A stretch of 64,000 bases of DNA from Roseiarcus sp963759955 (GCA_963759955.1 CAVXCA010000087.1:8991-72990), one strand, 5' to 3'. Numbered from the stretch's first letter, positions 43,861 through 54,066 are shown. The notes: a model not told the origin generated them from the letters alone. Made by a program: numbers and translations.

Positions 43861-44649
43861 TCAGCTTCCCCGAAATACTGGCTGCCGCTTCGTCGCGAAT
43901 GCGCTCAGGCCTTCGTTGCGGTCGAATGAGTCGTCATGCAGCGCGCATAGCGATTGTTCCGCCGCCAGGGCAGCCGAAATCGGCTGCTCGAAGCCCTCAT
44001 CGATTAAATGCTTGATGCGGCCCATGGCGAGCGGGCTCTTGCTCGTCAGTTCTGCGGCGATGCCGTCGACCAACTCGATCAGCTTTCCATCTTCGGCGAT
44101 CTCGTTCACCAGCCCCCAATCTTGCAGCACCCGCGCGGAAAAGGTCTTGCCGGTGAGCATCATGTATTTCGCGCGATTGATGCCGATTTTTCGAGGAAGA
44201 CGCACCGAGCCGCCGCCGCCGGGCAGGAGACCATAGCGAACATGCCCGTCGCCAAACACCGCGCTCTGGGCGGCGACGACGATGTCGCAAGCCAAGGCCA
44301 ATTCGAGTCCGCCGGCCACTGCGATCCCATTTACCGCCGCCACGACTGGATGTGGCAGTCCTTCCAGCCGCATCAGAAGCTTTGAAATGGCGCCGAACAG
44401 AAAGGCGCCGCCGCGGTATCCGCCCGAGCCATCGTCCATTTCCTTAAGATCCCCACCGGCCGAGAATGCGCGGCCGGCGCCGGTGATGACGATCAGCTTG
44501 AGGCTGGGATCTCTTTCGACCGAGTTGATCGCGGCCGAAAATTCTTCGACAAGAGCCAGATTGAGGCTGTTCAGCTCCTCCGCTCGGTTCAAAGTAATCC
44601 AGAGCGCGCCAAGTCGCTTTTCCACGACAATGTTCTTGTACTCAGCCAT
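43861..44649 (-). CDS. enoyl-CoA hydratase/isomerase
   Basis: 262-residue crotonase-fold enzyme hydrating enoyl-CoA esters. The CoA oxyanion-hole motif AGRAFSAGGDLKEM (about 59) and GIAVAGGLELALACDIV (about 109) are present; RYGLLPGGGGSVRLPR is the usual third block. One catalytic Glu position reads Gly (LPGGGGS where many hydratases have PEGG), so the activity may be isomerase- or decarboxylase-like rather than a classical hydratase. It is the last gene of the leftward SDR-ALDH-ACAD-MaoC-ECH operon. Confidence 0.9.
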   Translation of the reverse strand: MAEYKNIVVEKRLGALWITLNRAEELNSLNLALVEEFSAAINSVERDPSLKLIVITGAGRAFSAGGDLKEMDDGSGGYRGGAFLFGAISKLLMRLEGLPHPVVAAVNGIAVAGGLELALACDIVVAAQSAVFGDGHVRYGLLPGGGGSVRLPRKIGINRAKYMMLTGKTFSARVLQDWGLVNEIAEDGKLIELVDGIAAELTSKSPLAMGRIKHLIDEGFEQPISAALAAEQSLCALHDDSFDRNEGLSAFATKRQPVFRGS

Positions 44650-44724
44650 AATTGCGCGCCCCTAGACTCCTCCGCTCAGTTAGAAAGCTTAGACACCGTC
44701 CGTCATCCGCAGCGGTCAGCCTTA

Positions 44725-45630
44725 CTACTTATATAGCGCACTTGCGGTCATGGCTACAACGCCGCGCGCATCCCTCGTCCGGCACGAAACCGATCCGTCC
44801 TCGCCGGCGCGCCCGACCGCCTCGAATACGTCGCTGGCGACGAGCGGCGCCACGCCGCGATAGGAAAAACGGCGCGGACAGCGGCCCATCATCGTCGCTG
44901 CGAGATTGAGAAGAAGCGTCGCCTGCAGCGGCCCGTGGACGATCAGCCCGGGGTAACCTTCCGAGGCGCGCGCGTAGTCGGCATCGTAATGGATGCGATG
45001 GCTGTTGAAGGTGAGCGCCGAATAACGGAACAGCAGGACCGGCGACGAGGGCGCGGACCAAATCAGGCCAGACGATTCTGTTTCGTGCGCCGCGTTGCGC
45101 TTGGGAGTGGGCGTCGCTCGAGCGTCGCGATACACCAAGTCCTGCCGCTCGCGAATGCACAGCCCGGCGCTCGTCGAATATTCGTGAGCGATAGCGATGA
45201 AAATTAGCGGGCCCGAATGGCCGTCCTTGTGCTCGATTCCATATATCCGGGACAATTTCCGCACCTTGTCGTCGAGGGCGAGGGGTTGAAGGAACTCCAC
45301 CTCCCCGCCGGCCCACATGCGCCTCGGAAGGGGAACAGGGGGCAAGAAATCGCCGGACTTCGCGGGATGTCCATCCGGACCGATGTCGGGCAATCCGACG
45401 ATCTCGGGCGCGAGGCACCAATGTGCGCCGAGCGGCGCATCGCCCCTCGGGACAGGCGCGACGTTCGGCGAGAAGGTGGCGAGAAAACTGTCGGCCAGCC
45501 GTCGCGTCACGACATCGCTCTCGACACGGCTGCGGCCGATCCAGCGCCGCAGGTAATCGATATTCGAAAATCCTTCGTCGCTCGATCGCACAAATGCGGG
45601 ATTCACCGGGCTCACTCCTCTAACCGCCAC
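44725..45630 (-). CDS. MaoC-like / FAS1-like hydratase
   Basis: 301 residues resembling mesaconyl-C4-CoA hydratase and related two-hotdog enzymes. An N-terminal FAS1-type dehydratase half has PLGAHWCLAPE and LPPVPLPRRMWAGGEVEF. A C-terminal hotdog has FRYSALTFNSHRIHYDADYA (the hydratase-2 Asp-His region) and YPGLIVHGPLQATLLL. Substrate is unknown; it would hydrate an enoyl-CoA next to the crotonase, which handles another isomer or step. The GTG at 45630 overlaps the acyl-CoA dehydrogenase stop by one base; a GTG at 45606 preceded by AGGAG is an alternative start. Confidence 0.82.
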   Translation of the reverse strand: MAVRGVSPVNPAFVRSSDEGFSNIDYLRRWIGRSRVESDVVTRRLADSFLATFSPNVAPVPRGDAPLGAHWCLAPEIVGLPDIGPDGHPAKSGDFLPPVPLPRRMWAGGEVEFLQPLALDDKVRKLSRIYGIEHKDGHSGPLIFIAIAHEYSTSAGLCIRERQDLVYRDARATPTPKRNAAHETESSGLIWSAPSSPVLLFRYSALTFNSHRIHYDADYARASEGYPGLIVHGPLQATLLLNLAATMMGRCPRRFSYRGVAPLVASDVFEAVGRAGEDGSVSCRTRDARGVVAMTASALYK

Positions 45631-46802
45631 TAATAGGACCGAGGCATGCCGAGCACATGTTCCGCAATGAAGCTGAGAATGAGGTTTGTGGAAATCGGCG
45701 CAACTTGATAGAGCCGCGTCTCGCGGAACTTGCGCTCCACATCGTACTCTTCGGCGAACGCGAAACCGCCGTGAGTCTGAACGCAGGCCTCGGCTGCCGC
45801 CCAGGACGCCTCCGCCGCGAGCATTTTCGCCATGTTGGCCTCGGCCCCGCAGTCCATCGCCGCGTCAAATCGCCGGGCGGCATTGTCGACCATGAGTTCC
45901 GCCGCGCGCATCTGGGCGTAAGCCTTGGCGATCGGAAACTGGACTCCCTGGTTTTGGCCAATCGGCCTTCCAAAAACCACGCGTTCCCTGGCGTAGGAGG
46001 ATGCTTTTTCGATGAACCATTTGGCGTCGCCGATGCACTCGGCCGCGATCAGAATGCGTTCTGCGTTCATGCCCGACAGTATGTAACGGAAGCCCTTTCC
46101 CTCCTGCCCGATGAGGTTGCGCGCGGGAACTCTCACGTTGTCGAAGAAGACCTCCGTGGTCGAGTGGTTCATCATCGTCCTGATCGGACGAATCGACATT
46201 CCCGCCGCAAGCGCGTCCTTCATGTCGACGATGAAGACGGACAGGCCGTCCGTCCGCTTGGCGACGTCGTCTTTCGTCGTCGTGCGCGCGAGCAACAGCA
46301 TCACGTCGGAATGCTCCGCGCGCGAGGTCCAGACTTTCTGCCCTGTCACCACATAGTGGTCGCCCTCGCGGCGGGCGAATGTCTTGATCGAGGCGGTGTC
46401 TGTGCCACTGGTCGGCTCGGTCACGCCGAAAGCCTGAAGCCGCAATTCGCCCGACGCAATCCGCGGAAGATAGTTCGATTTCTGCTCGTCGCTCCCATGA
46501 CGCAAGAGCGCGCCCATCATGTACATCTGCGCGTGGCAGGCGGCGCCGTTGCAGCCGTTCTTCTGAACCTCCTCCAGTATGCCGGCGGCATAGCGAAGCG
46601 GGAGACCGGATCCGCCGTATTCCTCCGGAATCAGCACGGAGAGATATCCTGCCTCGCTTAGCGCCCGGACGAAGTCGGTGGGATAGCGGCTCTCCCTGTC
46701 GAGCGCGCGCCAGTACTCGCCGGGAAAGTTCGCACATAACTTCGCGACTGCCGCACGGATCTCGACGAGATCGTCATCGCCCTGGATTTGCACCATGTTC
46801 AT
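45630..46802 (-). CDS. acyl-CoA dehydrogenase
   Basis: 390-residue flavoprotein oxidising an acyl-CoA to the enoyl-CoA. N-terminal helices (LIPEEYGGSGLPLRYAAGIL), middle beta domain with LQAFGVTEPTSGTDTASIKT and GQKVWTSRAEHSDVMLLLAR, and C-terminal FAD-binding helices with RVVFGRPIGQNQGVQFPIA and CVQTHGGFAFAEEYDVER. All family blocks are present at normal length. It lies between the aldehyde dehydrogenase and the MaoC-like gene in one operon. Confidence 0.94.
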   Translation of the reverse strand: MNMVQIQGDDDLVEIRAAVAKLCANFPGEYWRALDRESRYPTDFVRALSEAGYLSVLIPEEYGGSGLPLRYAAGILEEVQKNGCNGAACHAQMYMMGALLRHGSDEQKSNYLPRIASGELRLQAFGVTEPTSGTDTASIKTFARREGDHYVVTGQKVWTSRAEHSDVMLLLARTTTKDDVAKRTDGLSVFIVDMKDALAAGMSIRPIRTMMNHSTTEVFFDNVRVPARNLIGQEGKGFRYILSGMNAERILIAAECIGDAKWFIEKASSYARERVVFGRPIGQNQGVQFPIAKAYAQMRAAELMVDNAARRFDAAMDCGAEANMAKMLAAEASWAAAEACVQTHGGFAFAEEYDVERKFRETRLYQVAPISTNLILSFIAEHVLGMPRSY

Positions 46803-46844
46803 CTGCGCTCCGATCGCGCCGCAAGACGCGCCTTGAACCTGACG

Positions 46845-48342
46845 TCAAACCAGCATGCAGATCGATTTGCTTTCGGTGTAGAGGTCCAGCACCGCTCTTC
46901 CCATCTCGCGGCCCATGCCCGAAAGCTTGAAGCCGCCGAAGGGAAGCGCCGGATCGAGGAGATTGTGACAATTGATCCAAACAGTTCCCGCCTTGATCCG
47001 CGGCGAAAGGCGATGAACCCGGCCGAGGTCGTTCGACCATATGCTGGCCGCGAGCCCGTAACCCGTGTCGTTGGCGAGTTGCGCGGCGTCGTCGATATCC
47101 TCGAACGGCAGAACGACCAAGACCGGGCCGAAGATCTCTTCCTGAACGACCGCACTGGATTGGTCCATGCCGACCAACACGGTCGGCTCGACAAAGAAGC
47201 CCGGCCGACCGATTCGGTTCCCACCCGTCGCGACGCACGCTCCGCATGCAACTCCCTGTTCGATATAGCCGCAGACTGTGTCCATCTGGCGCAGCGAAAC
47301 CAGCGGTCCCATCTGCGTATCTGGAGAGAGCCCCGGCCCGATCTTCAATTTCGCGGCGCGCGACGCCACGCCTTCAACCACCTCGTCGAATATCGAGCGC
47401 TGAACGTAGAGCCGCGATCCCGCAGTGCAGGCCTGGCCCTGGTTCGCGAAGATCGCGGAGACCGCCCCCGGTATCGCCGCCTTGAGGTTCGCGTCGTCAA
47501 AGACAATGACGGGAGACTTGCCGCCGAGCTCCAGCGAAAAACGCGCCATGCGCTCGACCGCGTTATGACCGACGTCCCTGCCGATTTCGGTCGAGCCGGT
47601 AAACGCGATCTTGTCGACGCCGGGATGACGCGATAAAGCCGCGCCGATCGTCGATCCTCTACCGGTCACGACATTGACGACGCCTGGCGGGTATCCCGCC
47701 TCGATGGCGAGTTCCCCCAGCCGCAAGGCGGTCATCGGGGTCTCGCTCGCGGGTTTCAGGACGATCGTGCAACCCGTCGCCAGCGCCGGGCCAATCTTCC
47801 ACACCGCCATCATCAGCGGATAATTCCAGGGAATGATCGCCGCGACGACGCCGACCGGCTCGCGCCGCGTGTAGGCGAAATATTCGCCGCCCTGGCGGGG
47901 GCGCGGAAACGACACGTCGACCGTGCTTCCTTCGAGCTTCGTGGCCCAGCCCGCAATATACCGCAAATATTCGACGGAGCCGGGCACGTCGACCCGAACT
48001 CGACAGCATGATCGGCTTGCCGTTGTCGAGCGTTTCGAGTTCCGCGAACTCGGCCGCGTTCGCCTCGACCAAATCGGCGAGCTTGAGCAGCAATCGCTCG
48101 CGATCCGCCGGCCGCATTTGCGCCCAAGCCTTGTTCTCGAACGCCGCGCGCGCCGCCTTGACCGCTCGATCGACGTCCTCAGGCTCCGCCGCCGGAACCG
48201 ACGCGAAAGGTTGGCCGTCTGCCGGATTGACAACCGCCTGTGTTCTTCCCGACAGAGCAGGAACCCATTCGCCATTGATCAGCATCTTATCGCGCAATCG
48301 CGCCAACGTTGCCGCGACGCCCGGCGAGATTTCAACCGTCAT
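46845..48342 (-). pseudogene. aldehyde dehydrogenase, frameshifted
   Basis: NAD(P)-dependent aldehyde dehydrogenase. The N-terminal part, from the ATG at 48342 (GGAG upstream), reads LINGEWVPALSGRTQAVVNP to ETLDNGKPIMLSSS. One surplus G in the GGG at 47992-47994 breaks the frame. After skipping it, VDVPGSVEYLRYIAGWATKL continues to the end. Catalytic Cys is in ANQGQACTAGSR, Glu in LELGGKSPV, and the NAD-binding block is IPWNYPLMMAVWKIGPALA. The joined length of about 498 residues is normal. As written the enzyme is truncated; mutation and sequencing error are both possible. It probably oxidises an aldehyde intermediate of the pathway. Confidence 0.88.
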
Positions 48343-48458
48343 GATCTTTCGCTCCATAGTCCAGGGCGGGGAAGCTCCGAGCGACCACGCGCTCACCGAA
48401 GCGTTCGCCATCGTTTGCGTGAATAGAGAACGTCAGCCTTGCGGACGCGGCCGAGCGG

Positions 48459-49217
48459 TCAATGCATCGAGGTTCCACCGTCGACGGCGATCGTCTGACC
48501 GGTGACGAACAGGCTGGCGTCGGACAAGAGCCATTGCGCCGTGCCGACAAGGTCCGAGGGCTTGAGATTGCTCTGGATCGCTTGCATCGTTCTGATCGTC
48601 TCCAATGCGACGTCGCGCTTGGAGGCGAAGAATTCGTTGGTGGCTTCCGTCAAGACCGCGGACGGCGCCATTGCGTTGACGCGGATGCGATCCCGCCCGA
48701 GTTCGCGCGCAAGTCCGCGGGTCATGCCGCCCACGGCCGCCTTCGAGGTCGTGTAGTGCAGCACGAAGGGCGTGCCATAAGCGGCCGCCAGCGACGAGAT
48801 ATTGATGATGCTGCCGCCGCCCGCCTTGCGCATGTGAGGCGCCACAGCCTTGCAGCAATTCCAGACGCCCTTGACGTTGACCGTCATGGCGGCGTCCCAA
48901 TCCGCTTCGCTCAGCGTATCGAAGCGTCCGCCTTTCAACGCGCCGTAAAGGGCGGCATTGTTGATCAGACCATCGATTCGGCCGAACGCGGCGATCGCGG
49001 CGTCGGCGACGCCTCGCGCCGACTGCATGTCCGCTACGTCGAGCTTCACGCCGATCGCCTTGACGCCTTCGGCTTGCGCCAGCTTCACGGTCTCGTCGCA
49101 ACTGTTGATATCCGCCGCCACCATCGACGCTCCCACCTTGCCGAGCGAGCGCACGTATTCCTGCCCGATGCCGCGCGCCGCGCCGGTGACGATGACCACC
49201 TTGCCAGTAAGATCCAT
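48459..49217 (-). CDS. short-chain dehydrogenase/reductase
   Basis: 252-residue Rossmann-fold oxidoreductase: TGAARGIGQEY (cofactor loop), NNAALYGAL, catalytic Ser in NISSLAAAYG, YTTSKAA (Tyr-x3-Lys), and IAVDGGTSMH end. The acidic residue in AADIN suggests NAD(H). ATG at 49217 with a strong AGGAGGAATT site. First gene of the leftward catabolic operon; an operator-like palindrome lies 37 bp upstream. The likely role is a 3-hydroxyacyl-CoA or alcohol dehydrogenase step. Confidence 0.92.
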   Translation of the reverse strand: MDLTGKVVIVTGAARGIGQEYVRSLGKVGASMVAADINSCDETVKLAQAEGVKAIGVKLDVADMQSARGVADAAIAAFGRIDGLINNAALYGALKGGRFDTLSEADWDAAMTVNVKGVWNCCKAVAPHMRKAGGGSIINISSLAAAYGTPFVLHYTTSKAAVGGMTRGLARELGRDRIRVNAMAPSAVLTEATNEFFASKRDVALETIRTMQAIQSNLKPSDLVGTAQWLLSDASLFVTGQTIAVDGGTSMH

Positions 49218-49253
49218 TGCAATTCCTCCTGTCACAACCATTTAGTCACTATT

Positions 49254-49269
49254 GTAACCGAGCGGTCAC
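49254..49269. promoter_or_regulatory. palindromic operator, site A
   Basis: GTAACCGAGCGGTCAC is a near-perfect dyad (GTNACCG-N2-CGGTNAC) upstream of the SDR operon. A related 16-mer lies at 54067-54082 before the thiolase operon. The TetR regulator encoded next to it is the likely binder. Confidence 0.55.
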
Positions 49270-49341
49270 GCTTCGGAAAGAGCAAATTTTCCAACCGCAG
49301 GGACAATTGGCGAAACCGACGATCGAAAAAGGCTCGAAAGT

Positions 49342-49953
49342 CTAAGGCCGGCTTGCGATGCCGTTCATGAGAATGCGAGCGATGGTCTCGGCGATCACCG
49401 CGCTCGAAAACTCGCCTTCAGGCGAAAACCAGCTCGGAATCCAGTTGATGGCGCCCATGAAGGCGAAAATCAGCAACTTCGGGCTTTCGTTGGAAACGGT
49501 CCCGTCCTTGACGCCGGCCTTGATGAGGTCGCGCAGTTGAGCGTCGACCTTGTCCCTTCCCTTCACGACCCGGAGCCGCTGCGCCGGAAGCAGCGCGTCG
49601 ATTTCAATCATCGCGCCCCCAGCGAGGTTGCTGTCGAGATATTCCCGGATGAACTCGACCATGAAACTGCGGAGCTTGTCGGCCGATCTTCCGTCCATTT
49701 TCTTGACGCGGTTGAGGGCGATTTCTCCGATCTTGTTCGAATGCATGAAGCACTCGAAGAGAACCTCGTCCTTGCTCTTCACATATCGGTACAGCGCGCC
49801 TTTGGTGACCCCGAGCGCGGTCGCGATATCGTCCATCGACGTCGCGTGATAGCCCCGTTTGCGAAATTCAAGCGCCGCCTGCTTCACGAGGGCCTCGCGC
49901 TTCTTCTCCCGAATGCCGTCTCGGCTCAGTATGCTGTCGTTCCAGGCCGCCAT
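49342..49953 (-). CDS. TetR/AcrR-family transcriptional regulator
   Basis: About 203 residues. The N-terminal helix-turn-helix is TSMDDIATALGVTKGALYRYVKSKDE (in two pieces, about 38-65), and the C-terminal ligand domain resembles those of regulators of acyl-CoA catabolism (TetR_C_33-like: FMGAINWIPSWFSPEGEFS). An ATG is chosen five codons inside a longer TTG frame. It lies between two catabolic operons whose promoters share a palindrome, so it probably represses both until an acyl-CoA inducer binds. Confidence 0.9.
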   Translation of the reverse strand: MAAWNDSILSRDGIREKKREALVKQAALEFRKRGYHATSMDDIATALGVTKGALYRYVKSKDEVLFECFMHSNKIGEIALNRVKKMDGRSADKLRSFMVEFIREYLDSNLAGGAMIEIDALLPAQRLRVVKGRDKVDAQLRDLIKAGVKDGTVSNESPKLLIFAFMGAINWIPSWFSPEGEFSSAVIAETIARILMNGIASRP

Positions 49954-50140
49954 GATCCAAAGATCCAATTCACCGCCGCGATGGCCGCAGCGTTTCCACA
50001 GCTATCCAAAGGTCGCATTGCGCTGGCGTCTTGTTCGGAACCGCTTCCTACGTTCCGACAGAAAACGCCAAGTCACAAATGATTCCGACCGTTGATCCCC
50101 TACACCTATTAAGGTCCGCTCCAGAACGCAATAATCAGCG

Positions 50141-51130
50141 TCAGGCATTCAGGCCCTTCATGCCTTCTTCTGTATAACGCTCCCCTTTGACCGCCTCCGG
50201 CGAAAATATCGAATCGAGCGTCGCCATTTCGTCGGGCGACAGCGTCATCGCCGCGGCGCCGGCATTCTCGTCGAGATAGCGTTTGTGTCGCGTTCCAGGA
50301 ATCGGGATCACATTGTCGTCGCGCGACAGAAGCCATGCCAGCGCCACCTGACCCTGGGTGCATCCGTAGCGCTGCGCGATCGTGGTCACGGCGTCCAAAA
50401 GGACGCGGTTGCGCTCGAAATTGTCTTTCTGAAAGCGAGGATTGGAGCGCCGAAAATCGCCCTTCGCCAGTTCGTCCGTGCTGGCGATCTTGCCGGTCAG
50501 GAATCCTCGGCCAAGCGGGCTGTACGCGACGAAGGCCGCCCCGATATCGCGACAGGCGGCCAAGACTCCGTTCTCGGGATCTCGCGACCACAGCGAATAT
50601 TCCGACTGCAGCGCCGTCACGGGATGCACGGCGTGCGCGCGCCGAAGCGTGGCCTCGGACACTTCGCATAAGCCATAAGCTCCGATCATGCCTTTTCCAA
50701 TGAGTTCGGAAAACGCGCCCGCCGCTTCCTCCACGGCCACCGCCGGTGAAAGCCGGTGAAGATAGAACAGATCGATGCGGTCCGTGCCCAGACGCGCGAG
50801 GGAGGCTTCGCACGCCGCTTTGATATAGGCGGGACTGCTGTCGAGCGTGCGCTCATACCGGCCCGGCTCTCGGACGATTCCGCACTTGGTCGCGACGACG
50901 ACGTCGTTCCTCCGCTTCGCCAAGAAGCGGCCGAGCAGCCGCTCATTGTGGCCGAAGCCGTAGGTGTCGGCGGTATCGAAGAACGTCACGCCCAGGTCGC
51001 AGGCGTGAGCGAGCGTCGCCAACGATTGCTCGTCGTCGCTGGCGCCGTAGAACTCCGACATCCCCATGCATCCCAGGCCAATCGCCGAGACGTCGAAGCC
51101 GCTACGACCGAGTGTGCGCCGCCTGATCAT
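50141..51130 (-). CDS. aldo/keto reductase
   Basis: 329 residues, (beta/alpha)8 NADPH oxidoreductase. LGRSGFDVSAIGLGCMGMSE start, catalytic Asp/Tyr in FFDTADTYGFGHNE, Lys in VVATKCG, His in FYLHR, and the cofactor block IPIPGTRHKRYLDEN. This is the AKR13/YakC-like group. Its ATG overlaps the acyl-CoA ligase stop by ATGA, so the two are translationally coupled. Much longer upstream extension is excluded because it lies inside the ligase gene. Substrate unknown. Confidence 0.93.
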   Translation of the reverse strand: MIRRRTLGRSGFDVSAIGLGCMGMSEFYGASDDEQSLATLAHACDLGVTFFDTADTYGFGHNERLLGRFLAKRRNDVVVATKCGIVREPGRYERTLDSSPAYIKAACEASLARLGTDRIDLFYLHRLSPAVAVEEAAGAFSELIGKGMIGAYGLCEVSEATLRRAHAVHPVTALQSEYSLWSRDPENGVLAACRDIGAAFVAYSPLGRGFLTGKIASTDELAKGDFRRSNPRFQKDNFERNRVLLDAVTTIAQRYGCTQGQVALAWLLSRDDNVIPIPGTRHKRYLDENAGAAAMTLSPDEMATLDSIFSPEAVKGERYTEEGMKGLNA

Positions 51131-52695
51131 TTGTTGCTTTCCCGCATCGGCGCCGCGGACGGTTCCGCATTGGCCAGTTTCTTCCTGAGTTCGGTCTTCA
51201 GCACTTTGCCGTAATTGCTTTTCGGCAAGTGGGGGAGAAAGAAGTATTCCTTCGGCCGCTTGAAGCGAGCGATATTGTCCAGGCAGAGCCGATCGAGTTC
51301 GTGCGCCTCGATCGCCTTCCCTTCGGCGGCGACGACAAACGCGACCACTTCCTCTCCCCAGTCCGGATGAGGACGGCCGACGACCGAGACTTCCGAGATG
51401 CGCCGGTCGAGCAACAGCACTTCTTCGATCTCGCGCGGGTAGATATTGGAGCCGCCGCTGATGATCATGTCCTTGGAGCGATCCTTGAGCGTGACGAACC
51501 CGTCCTCGTCGAAAACCCCAATGTCGCCCGTGTGCAGCCAACCGCCGCGCAGGGCCGCCGCGGTCGCCTCCGGGTTGTTCCAATAGCCCAGCATCGTAAC
51601 GTCGCTGCGGAACAGGACCTCGCCCGCTTGGCCGACCGGAACGTCCCGATCGCGCTCGTCCACGATCCGCACATCCACGCCGGTGCGCGGGACGCCGGTG
51701 CTCGCCAGTCGCGCCTCGAACCGGGGATGCCGGTTATCGGCGTGAAGAGCCTTGCTGAGACCGATCCCAGTCATGGGCGACTCGCCTTGCCCGAACACCT
51801 GATAGAAGCGCGGCCCGAAGGTCGCGAGCGCCCGCTTCATGTCTTCGAGATACATCGGCGCGCCGCCGTAGTAGATCGTCTTGACGCTCTCGGCGCGGGC
51901 GCGCGAGGCACCGGGATGGTTGGTCATCCGTGTAAGCATCGTCGGAGCGACGAAGAAGGTGAGATTCCTTCGCGTCTCCATCAACCCGAAAATCTCGTCG
52001 ACGTCGAACCCGCGCGAGGCGGGAATGATGACATGAGACGCCTTCATCAGATGCGGGAGGCCGTAAAGCCCGCTGCCGTGCGAAATCGGCGCCGCATGAA
52101 GATAGCAATCCTCATGCGACAGCGAATCGATGTCGACGAAATAGCGCATCGCCATGCCCCAAAGGTTCCGATGGGAGAGCGTCGCTCCCTTTGGGTTTCC
52201 GGTCGTGCCGCTGGTGTAGAAGATCCACGCCGGCGCATCGTAGGCCGTATCGATCAGCGGTATCGGCTCGTGGCTGGTCAGCCGCCGATAGCGGTCGGCA
52301 TCGCCGATATCGATCACCGATTCCAATGGCGGCAGTGCGCTGCGCGCCGTTTCCACAGCGCCTGCAAGCTCGGAATCTGCAAAGCACAATCTCGCGCCGC
52401 AATTGTGGAGAATATAGGCGATCTCCCGGGGGTGTAGCTTGGCGTTGATCGGAACGATGCACAGTCCGGCATGCCAGCAGGCGAGCTGAATCTCGACGTA
52501 TTCGGGGCCGTTTTTCATCGCCATGCCGACGCGGTCCCCGGGCGCCAACCCGAAGCTCGAACGCAAGGCGCCGGCCAACCCGGCGACGCGCCTCTCCAAT
52601 TCTCGATAGTTCGCAAACACGCTGTCGCCGAGAGACAGCGCCGGGCGGTCCGCGTTGAGCCTCGCGACCGGTCCGAGGAACGAACAGATATTCAA
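51127..52695 (-). CDS. AMP-forming acyl-CoA synthetase
   Basis: 522-residue ANL-superfamily ligase activating a carboxylic acid to its CoA ester. ATP-binding P-loop WIFYTSGTTGNPKGATLSH, A5 motif QVFGQGESPMTG (the usual Thr-Glu is QGES here), A7 GWLHTGDIG, A8 FVTLKDRSKDMIISGGSNIY, and A10 Lys in PKSNYGKVLKTEL. It commits the unknown substrate to the pathway. It sits between the thiolase and the aldo/keto reductase. Confidence 0.93.
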   Translation of the reverse strand: MNICSFLGPVARLNADRPALSLGDSVFANYRELERRVAGLAGALRSSFGLAPGDRVGMAMKNGPEYVEIQLACWHAGLCIVPINAKLHPREIAYILHNCGARLCFADSELAGAVETARSALPPLESVIDIGDADRYRRLTSHEPIPLIDTAYDAPAWIFYTSGTTGNPKGATLSHRNLWGMAMRYFVDIDSLSHEDCYLHAAPISHGSGLYGLPHLMKASHVIIPASRGFDVDEIFGLMETRRNLTFFVAPTMLTRMTNHPGASRARAESVKTIYYGGAPMYLEDMKRALATFGPRFYQVFGQGESPMTGIGLSKALHADNRHPRFEARLASTGVPRTGVDVRIVDERDRDVPVGQAGEVLFRSDVTMLGYWNNPEATAAALRGGWLHTGDIGVFDEDGFVTLKDRSKDMIISGGSNIYPREIEEVLLLDRRISEVSVVGRPHPDWGEEVVAFVVAAEGKAIEAHELDRLCLDNIARFKRPKEYFFLPHLPKSNYGKVLKTELRKKLANAEPSAAPMRESNK

Positions 52696-52770
52696 TGCGC
52701 CTTCTCCGCAGTTGCCCCGTCTACACTTTGCGCTTGCGCCGACTTTACCGCCCGCAGGCGGCGGCCTCGC

Positions 52771-54030
52771 TCACGCGTCGTAGCGCCCCAGAATTGTAAT
52801 CACGGCCACGGCCTCCTCATTGCGATAGAAGCCGCCGCCGTTCTCCGCGATCGCAAAGCGCGCGCCCTCAACTTGTCGCGGCCCCGCCTCGTTGCGCAAT
52901 TGGGTCACAAGTTCGTGAATCTGCGCAAGGCCGGTCGCTCCGATCGGATGACCGCGACACTCGAGGCCGCCCGATGGATTGATCGGAATGCGGCCGCCGA
53001 TCGTCGTTTCGCCGCTCTCCGCCATGAAGCCGCCCTGACCGTACTCGAAAAACCCCATGTGTTCGGACTGCTGCACCTCGGCAAAAGCGCTGGCGTCATG
53101 GACTTCCGCGACCGACATGTCGCTCGGCCCGAGCCCGGCCATTTCGTAAGCGCGGTTTGCGGCGAGCCTGCAAATGTGCTGGTCCAAGCGTTCCGCCTCC
53201 CGGTTGGTTCCCCCGCCAACGACCGACGCCTTGATCTCGACGATGCGCCGGCGCGCGTCATTCTTGAGACCAAGTCTTTCCAGCCCAACCTCGTTGCAGA
53301 CGATCGCTGCGGCGGCGCCGTCGCTGATCGGCGCGCACATGGCGATCGTCAGCGGCCAAACGATCAGCCGCGAAGCGAGCACTTCGTCGATCGACATCGG
53401 ACTCCGATACTGCGCAAGCGGATTGTGCTGTGAATGATTGTGATTCTTGGAAGCGACGCTGGCGAGGTGGCGTTCCGTCGTGCCGAACGTCTTCATGTGG
53501 TACTTCGCGAGATTGGCGTACACATCCATAAACAGGCTGCGCTGATTGGCGGCGATGTTCTTCCCCAGGGGAATCTCGACGTCGCGGCCCAAATGTTCCA
53601 GACCCGCCGCAGTTTCGTTTGCCTTTGTCACGTCCCACGCGCCGTCGAAGACCGCGAACCCTTTCGCCTTGTCTTCGACGCACATCTTTTCGGCGCCGAC
53701 CGCCAACGCGATGTCGCTCAGCCCTGCCCTAACATTGGCATAGGCGAGATGGAGCGCGGCGCTCGAACTCGCGCAGGCGTTCTCGACGTTGGTCACAGGC
53801 GTCCGTTCGAAGCCCATATCGCGCAAAGCGATCTGACCGGGAACCATGTGCTGGCCTTCGAGGAAGGATTGGGTTGCGTTGCCGAAGAAGGCGGCGCCGA
53901 TGTCGTCGATCCCCGCTGCTGAGTCGGCGAGCGCCGCGGATACCGCCGCTTTCGTCATCGACTTGACCGTCGCGGCGGGAAATCGCCCGAAGGGGCTCAT
54001 TCCGACGCCGACCACATAGACTTTTTCCAT
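52771..54030 (-). CDS. thiolase-family protein (SCP-x/acetyl-CoA acetyltransferase-like)
   Basis: 419 residues. Nucleophilic Cys in VENACASSSAALHLAY (about residue 87), the C-terminal ECRGHPIGATGLAQIHELV with the conserved His, and AEVHDASAFAEV, where SCP-x-like thiolases have a variant of NEAFA. This group often acts on branched or cyclic acyl-CoAs rather than linear acetoacetyl-CoA. First gene of a second leftward operon (thiolase, ligase, aldo/keto reductase), with an operator-like palindrome 36 bp upstream. Confidence 0.9.
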   Translation of the reverse strand: MEKVYVVGVGMSPFGRFPAATVKSMTKAAVSAALADSAAGIDDIGAAFFGNATQSFLEGQHMVPGQIALRDMGFERTPVTNVENACASSSAALHLAYANVRAGLSDIALAVGAEKMCVEDKAKGFAVFDGAWDVTKANETAAGLEHLGRDVEIPLGKNIAANQRSLFMDVYANLAKYHMKTFGTTERHLASVASKNHNHSQHNPLAQYRSPMSIDEVLASRLIVWPLTIAMCAPISDGAAAAIVCNEVGLERLGLKNDARRRIVEIKASVVGGGTNREAERLDQHICRLAANRAYEMAGLGPSDMSVAEVHDASAFAEVQQSEHMGFFEYGQGGFMAESGETTIGGRIPINPSGGLECRGHPIGATGLAQIHELVTQLRNEAGPRQVEGARFAIAENGGGFYRNEEAVAVITILGRYDA

Positions 54031-54066
54031 AACAGCTCTCCAGAACGGCTCTCACTATTCACGGAC